16,069 nucleotides of DNA, taken from positions 1 to 16,069 of the forward strand of contig JAUPTR010000077.1 of NCBI GenBank assembly GCA_030917985.1. The letters run 5' to 3'. The notes beneath the pieces are model-generated. The model was not told the origin of the DNA. It made no database searches and saw only the letters and a program-made list of their open reading frames with translations. Position 1 is the first letter of the stretch. Each line of letters opens with the position of its first letter. The stretch comes from Pseudomonadota bacterium. GTDB taxonomy: Bacteria > Pseudomonadota > Gammaproteobacteria > Burkholderiales > SCOH01. Position numbers and translations under genes: made by a program. This document shows positions 15,061-16,069 of this stretch, in pieces.

Positions 15061-15076
15061 GCCATGCCGGCATGGC
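15061..15076. repeat. 16-base perfect palindrome
   Basis: GCCATGCCGGCATGGC is fully self-complementary. It overlaps the left copy of a 20-base repeat (15069-15088) and lies 112 bases before lprI. It could be an operator or part of a dispersed repeat. Confidence 0.5.
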
Positions 15077-15088
15077 TGCGGGGCAATA
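15069..15088 (+). repeat. left copy of a 20-base direct repeat
   Basis: GGCATGGCTGCGGGGCAATA matches 16011-16030 at 19 of 20 bases in the same orientation, 942 bases apart. The 15 bases before each copy also align loosely, so this may be a degenerate copy of the hairpin element at 15983-16046. Confidence 0.55.
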
Positions 15089-15187
15089 GGGCGCGCGGGC
15101 TCCAGTCCATGGATCAATTGGCTGTTCGATGGCGACTTTTGCCAGATTTTTAGGCAGCATTTGCAACTTCTTAACGTTGGGTCAAAT

Positions 15188-15553
15188 ATGCGTACGCTTT
15201 GTTTTTTCGTGGGGTTGATTGTCAGCCTTGATGCGACAGCCGCTGACGAATTTATGTGCAACTATTCTGGCAATCAGCAAGAAATGAATGCTTGCGCTGT
15301 CCGGGATTTTCGAAAAGCAGATCAAGTGTTGAACAATGAGTACAAAAAACTCATGGGCAAGCTTGGACCGAAACAGCAGGCCGAGCTCAGAAATGAGCAG
15401 CGAGCTTGGCTGAAGGGGCGTGATCTCCACTGCCTGGAAGCAGTCAAAGATTCTGAGGGCGGTTCAATCTGGCCTATGGAGTTTAATGGTTGCCGTCGAG
15501 ATGCGACCGAGATACGTACAAAGGAAATCAAACAGTTGCCCACCAAAAACTAG
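15188..15553 (+). CDS. LprI-family (DUF1311) secreted lysozyme-inhibitor-like protein
   Basis: A 121-residue exported protein. The start MRTLCFFVGLIVSLDATAA is a signal peptide with probable cleavage after A18 or A19. The mature part shows the family pattern: CNYSGNQQEMNACA (24-37), FRKADQVLNNEYKKL (41-55), LRNEQRAWLKGRDLHC (67-82), EGGSIWPMEFNGC (90-102) and RTKEIK. The four cysteines (24, 36, 82, 102) could form two disulfides in the periplasm. Mycobacterial LprI inhibits lysozyme, but for most family members this is untested. The frame runs back to 15044, but only 15188 gives a signal peptide. The ribosome-binding site is weak. The gene stands alone, flanked by repeats. Confidence 0.87.
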   Translation: MRTLCFFVGLIVSLDATAADEFMCNYSGNQQEMNACAVRDFRKADQVLNNEYKKLMGKLGPKQQAELRNEQRAWLKGRDLHCLEAVKDSEGGSIWPMEFNGCRRDATEIRTKEIKQLPTKN

Positions 15554-15584
15554 GCCTTTGGGATTTACTGCCGAGCGCAGGACC

Positions 15585-15921
15585 GTAGGGCGCACTCGAA
15601 GCGGAGCGCAGTGCGCCGGATGATGCCGCTGGATTTGTGCGCTGACGCGCGTCGATTTTGAGCGGGAGTTCGTCCCGCGGCCGAGATGCTTTCTTTTGTT
15701 TCGCTGAAGAAAGTATCCAAAGAAAAGGCGACCAGACGTCGCATCCTTCGCTGCTCCATGGATTAGCCCACGGCACGCCCTTCGCTGAGTGGCAACGCCA
15801 CTAAGCTCTGGCTTTTTGTTCAATGCGGCCACTGCGGAACTCGCATCAGCCCTTTGGTCTGCTGCTCAAACAGTCCTCGCGGACTTCCCCGCATTGAACT
15901 GCGATGCTCGGCGCGCCCTAC
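15585..15921. repeat. module bounded by 9-bp inverted repeats
   Basis: GTAGGGCGC (15585-15593) and its complement GCGCCCTAC (15913-15921) bound a 337-base segment. With one gap the similarity extends outward by CCG. There is no transposase inside, so it could be a MITE-like element or a composite repeat. Confidence 0.4.
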
Positions 15922-15982
15922 CGGAGCCCGTTCGTGGTGGCACAAACGGTATTTGACTTCGACGCGTTGTTTTTTTGTTGGG

Positions 15983-16046
15983 CTGGAAGCCGCTCTGGTA
16001 TTGGCCTTCAGGCACGGCTGCGGGGCAATACCAGAGCGGCTTGCAG
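15983..16046. repeat. long hairpin, 21-bp stem
   Basis: Bases 15987-16003 are exactly complementary to 16026-16042 (17 bp, core CCGCTCTGGTATTG). The stem extends to 15983 and 16046 with one mismatch. The 22-base loop and inner right arm carry the right copy of the 20-base repeat (16011-16030). There is no T-run after it, so it is not a standard terminator. Confidence 0.75.
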
Positions 16047-16069
16047 GGCCGGCAATTTTGCCCACCCCA

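Larger units (their letters stand above)
15554..16069. repeat. gene-free, hairpin-rich repeat region (516 bases)
   Basis: No believable gene: frames on both strands have low-complexity Arg/Ser/Pro-rich translations and no start signals. The region is full of inverted repeats: GGCGCACT/AGTGCGCC (15589-15596, 15610-15617), the palindrome GACGCGCGTC (15644-15653), GCGGGA/TCCCGC (15662-15667, 15673-15678), AGTGGC/GCCACT (15788-15793, 15797-15802), GTTCAATGCGG/CCGCATTGAAC (15818-15828, 15889-15899) and the long hairpin at 15983-16046. The text resembles dispersed intergenic repeats that produce spurious protein predictions in many proteobacteria; that recognition is from memory. Confidence 0.6.

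Noticed and set aside
15589..15617. Terminator for lprI
   Set aside because: The hairpin GGCGCACT/AGTGCGCC is real, but no T-run follows and the loop is 13 bases, so it is not a standard rho-independent terminator.
15464..16065. Minus-strand frames in the 3' repeat region as genes
   Set aside because: They are Arg/Ser/Pro-rich, overlap many inverted repeats, lack ribosome-binding sites and partly run antisense to lprI; they look like typical spurious predictions in repeats.
1..16069. CRISPR array, tRNA, rRNA, insertion sequence or prophage
   Set aside because: No regularly spaced repeats, no tRNA cloverleaf ending, no rRNA text and no transposase, integrase or phage gene were seen on either strand.

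Overview
The window looks like core chromosome of a moderately GC-rich betaproteobacterium, most likely in the Neisseriales (Chromobacteriaceae/Chitinibacteraceae type). This is inferred from the protein families and the close PhaB, GlnB and RibD resemblance, not from a marker gene. Most genes are housekeeping: nitrogen signalling, NAD synthesis, PHB metabolism, ribosomal protein methylation, riboflavin synthesis and antitermination. No rRNA, tRNA, CRISPR array, transposase or phage gene was seen.

Layout. 1-2139: possible end of an upstream + strand gene, a bidirectional terminator, then nadE-glnB on the minus strand. 2140-3629: a small SCP2 lipid-binding protein (+), convergent with the acetoacetyl-CoA reductase gene phaB (-). 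They share one bidirectional terminator, and a PsrA-like operator lies upstream of the SCP2 gene. 3630-4124: a 495-base gene-free stretch ending in a perfect TATAAT before an HPt gene and a PAS-containing membrane histidine kinase (4125-6401, +). 6402-8270: another bidirectional terminator, then eamA-prmB on the minus strand. 8405-9336: ribH-nusB (+). 9373-11790: a minus-strand pair of membrane proteases (M48 then CPBP/CAAX type). 11907-14962: ribD, ribE and a ribBA-type gene (+). 14963-16069: a secreted LprI-family lysozyme-inhibitor-like protein, then about 500 bases of hairpin-rich repeat DNA to the window end.

How the genes work together. ribD, ribE, ribBA-type and ribH supply four riboflavin steps, but the second domain of the RibBA-type protein lacks the zinc cysteines of GTP cyclohydrolase II, so the committed GTP step should be encoded elsewhere. 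The riboflavin genes are split into ribH-nusB and ribD-ribE-ribBX by the opposite-strand protease pair. GlnB and the glutamine-dependent NadE are both linked to glutamine status. SCP2 and PhaB both concern acyl or lipid metabolism. HPt and the kinase form a partial phosphorelay with no receiver or response regulator in the window.

Most worth checking: the PsrA-like operator at the SCP2 gene, the M48/CPBP protease pair with a large unassigned C-terminal region, the degenerate RibA domain, and the 340-base inverted-repeat-bounded module with a 21-bp-stem hairpin after lprI. None is proven to be a new system from sequence alone.
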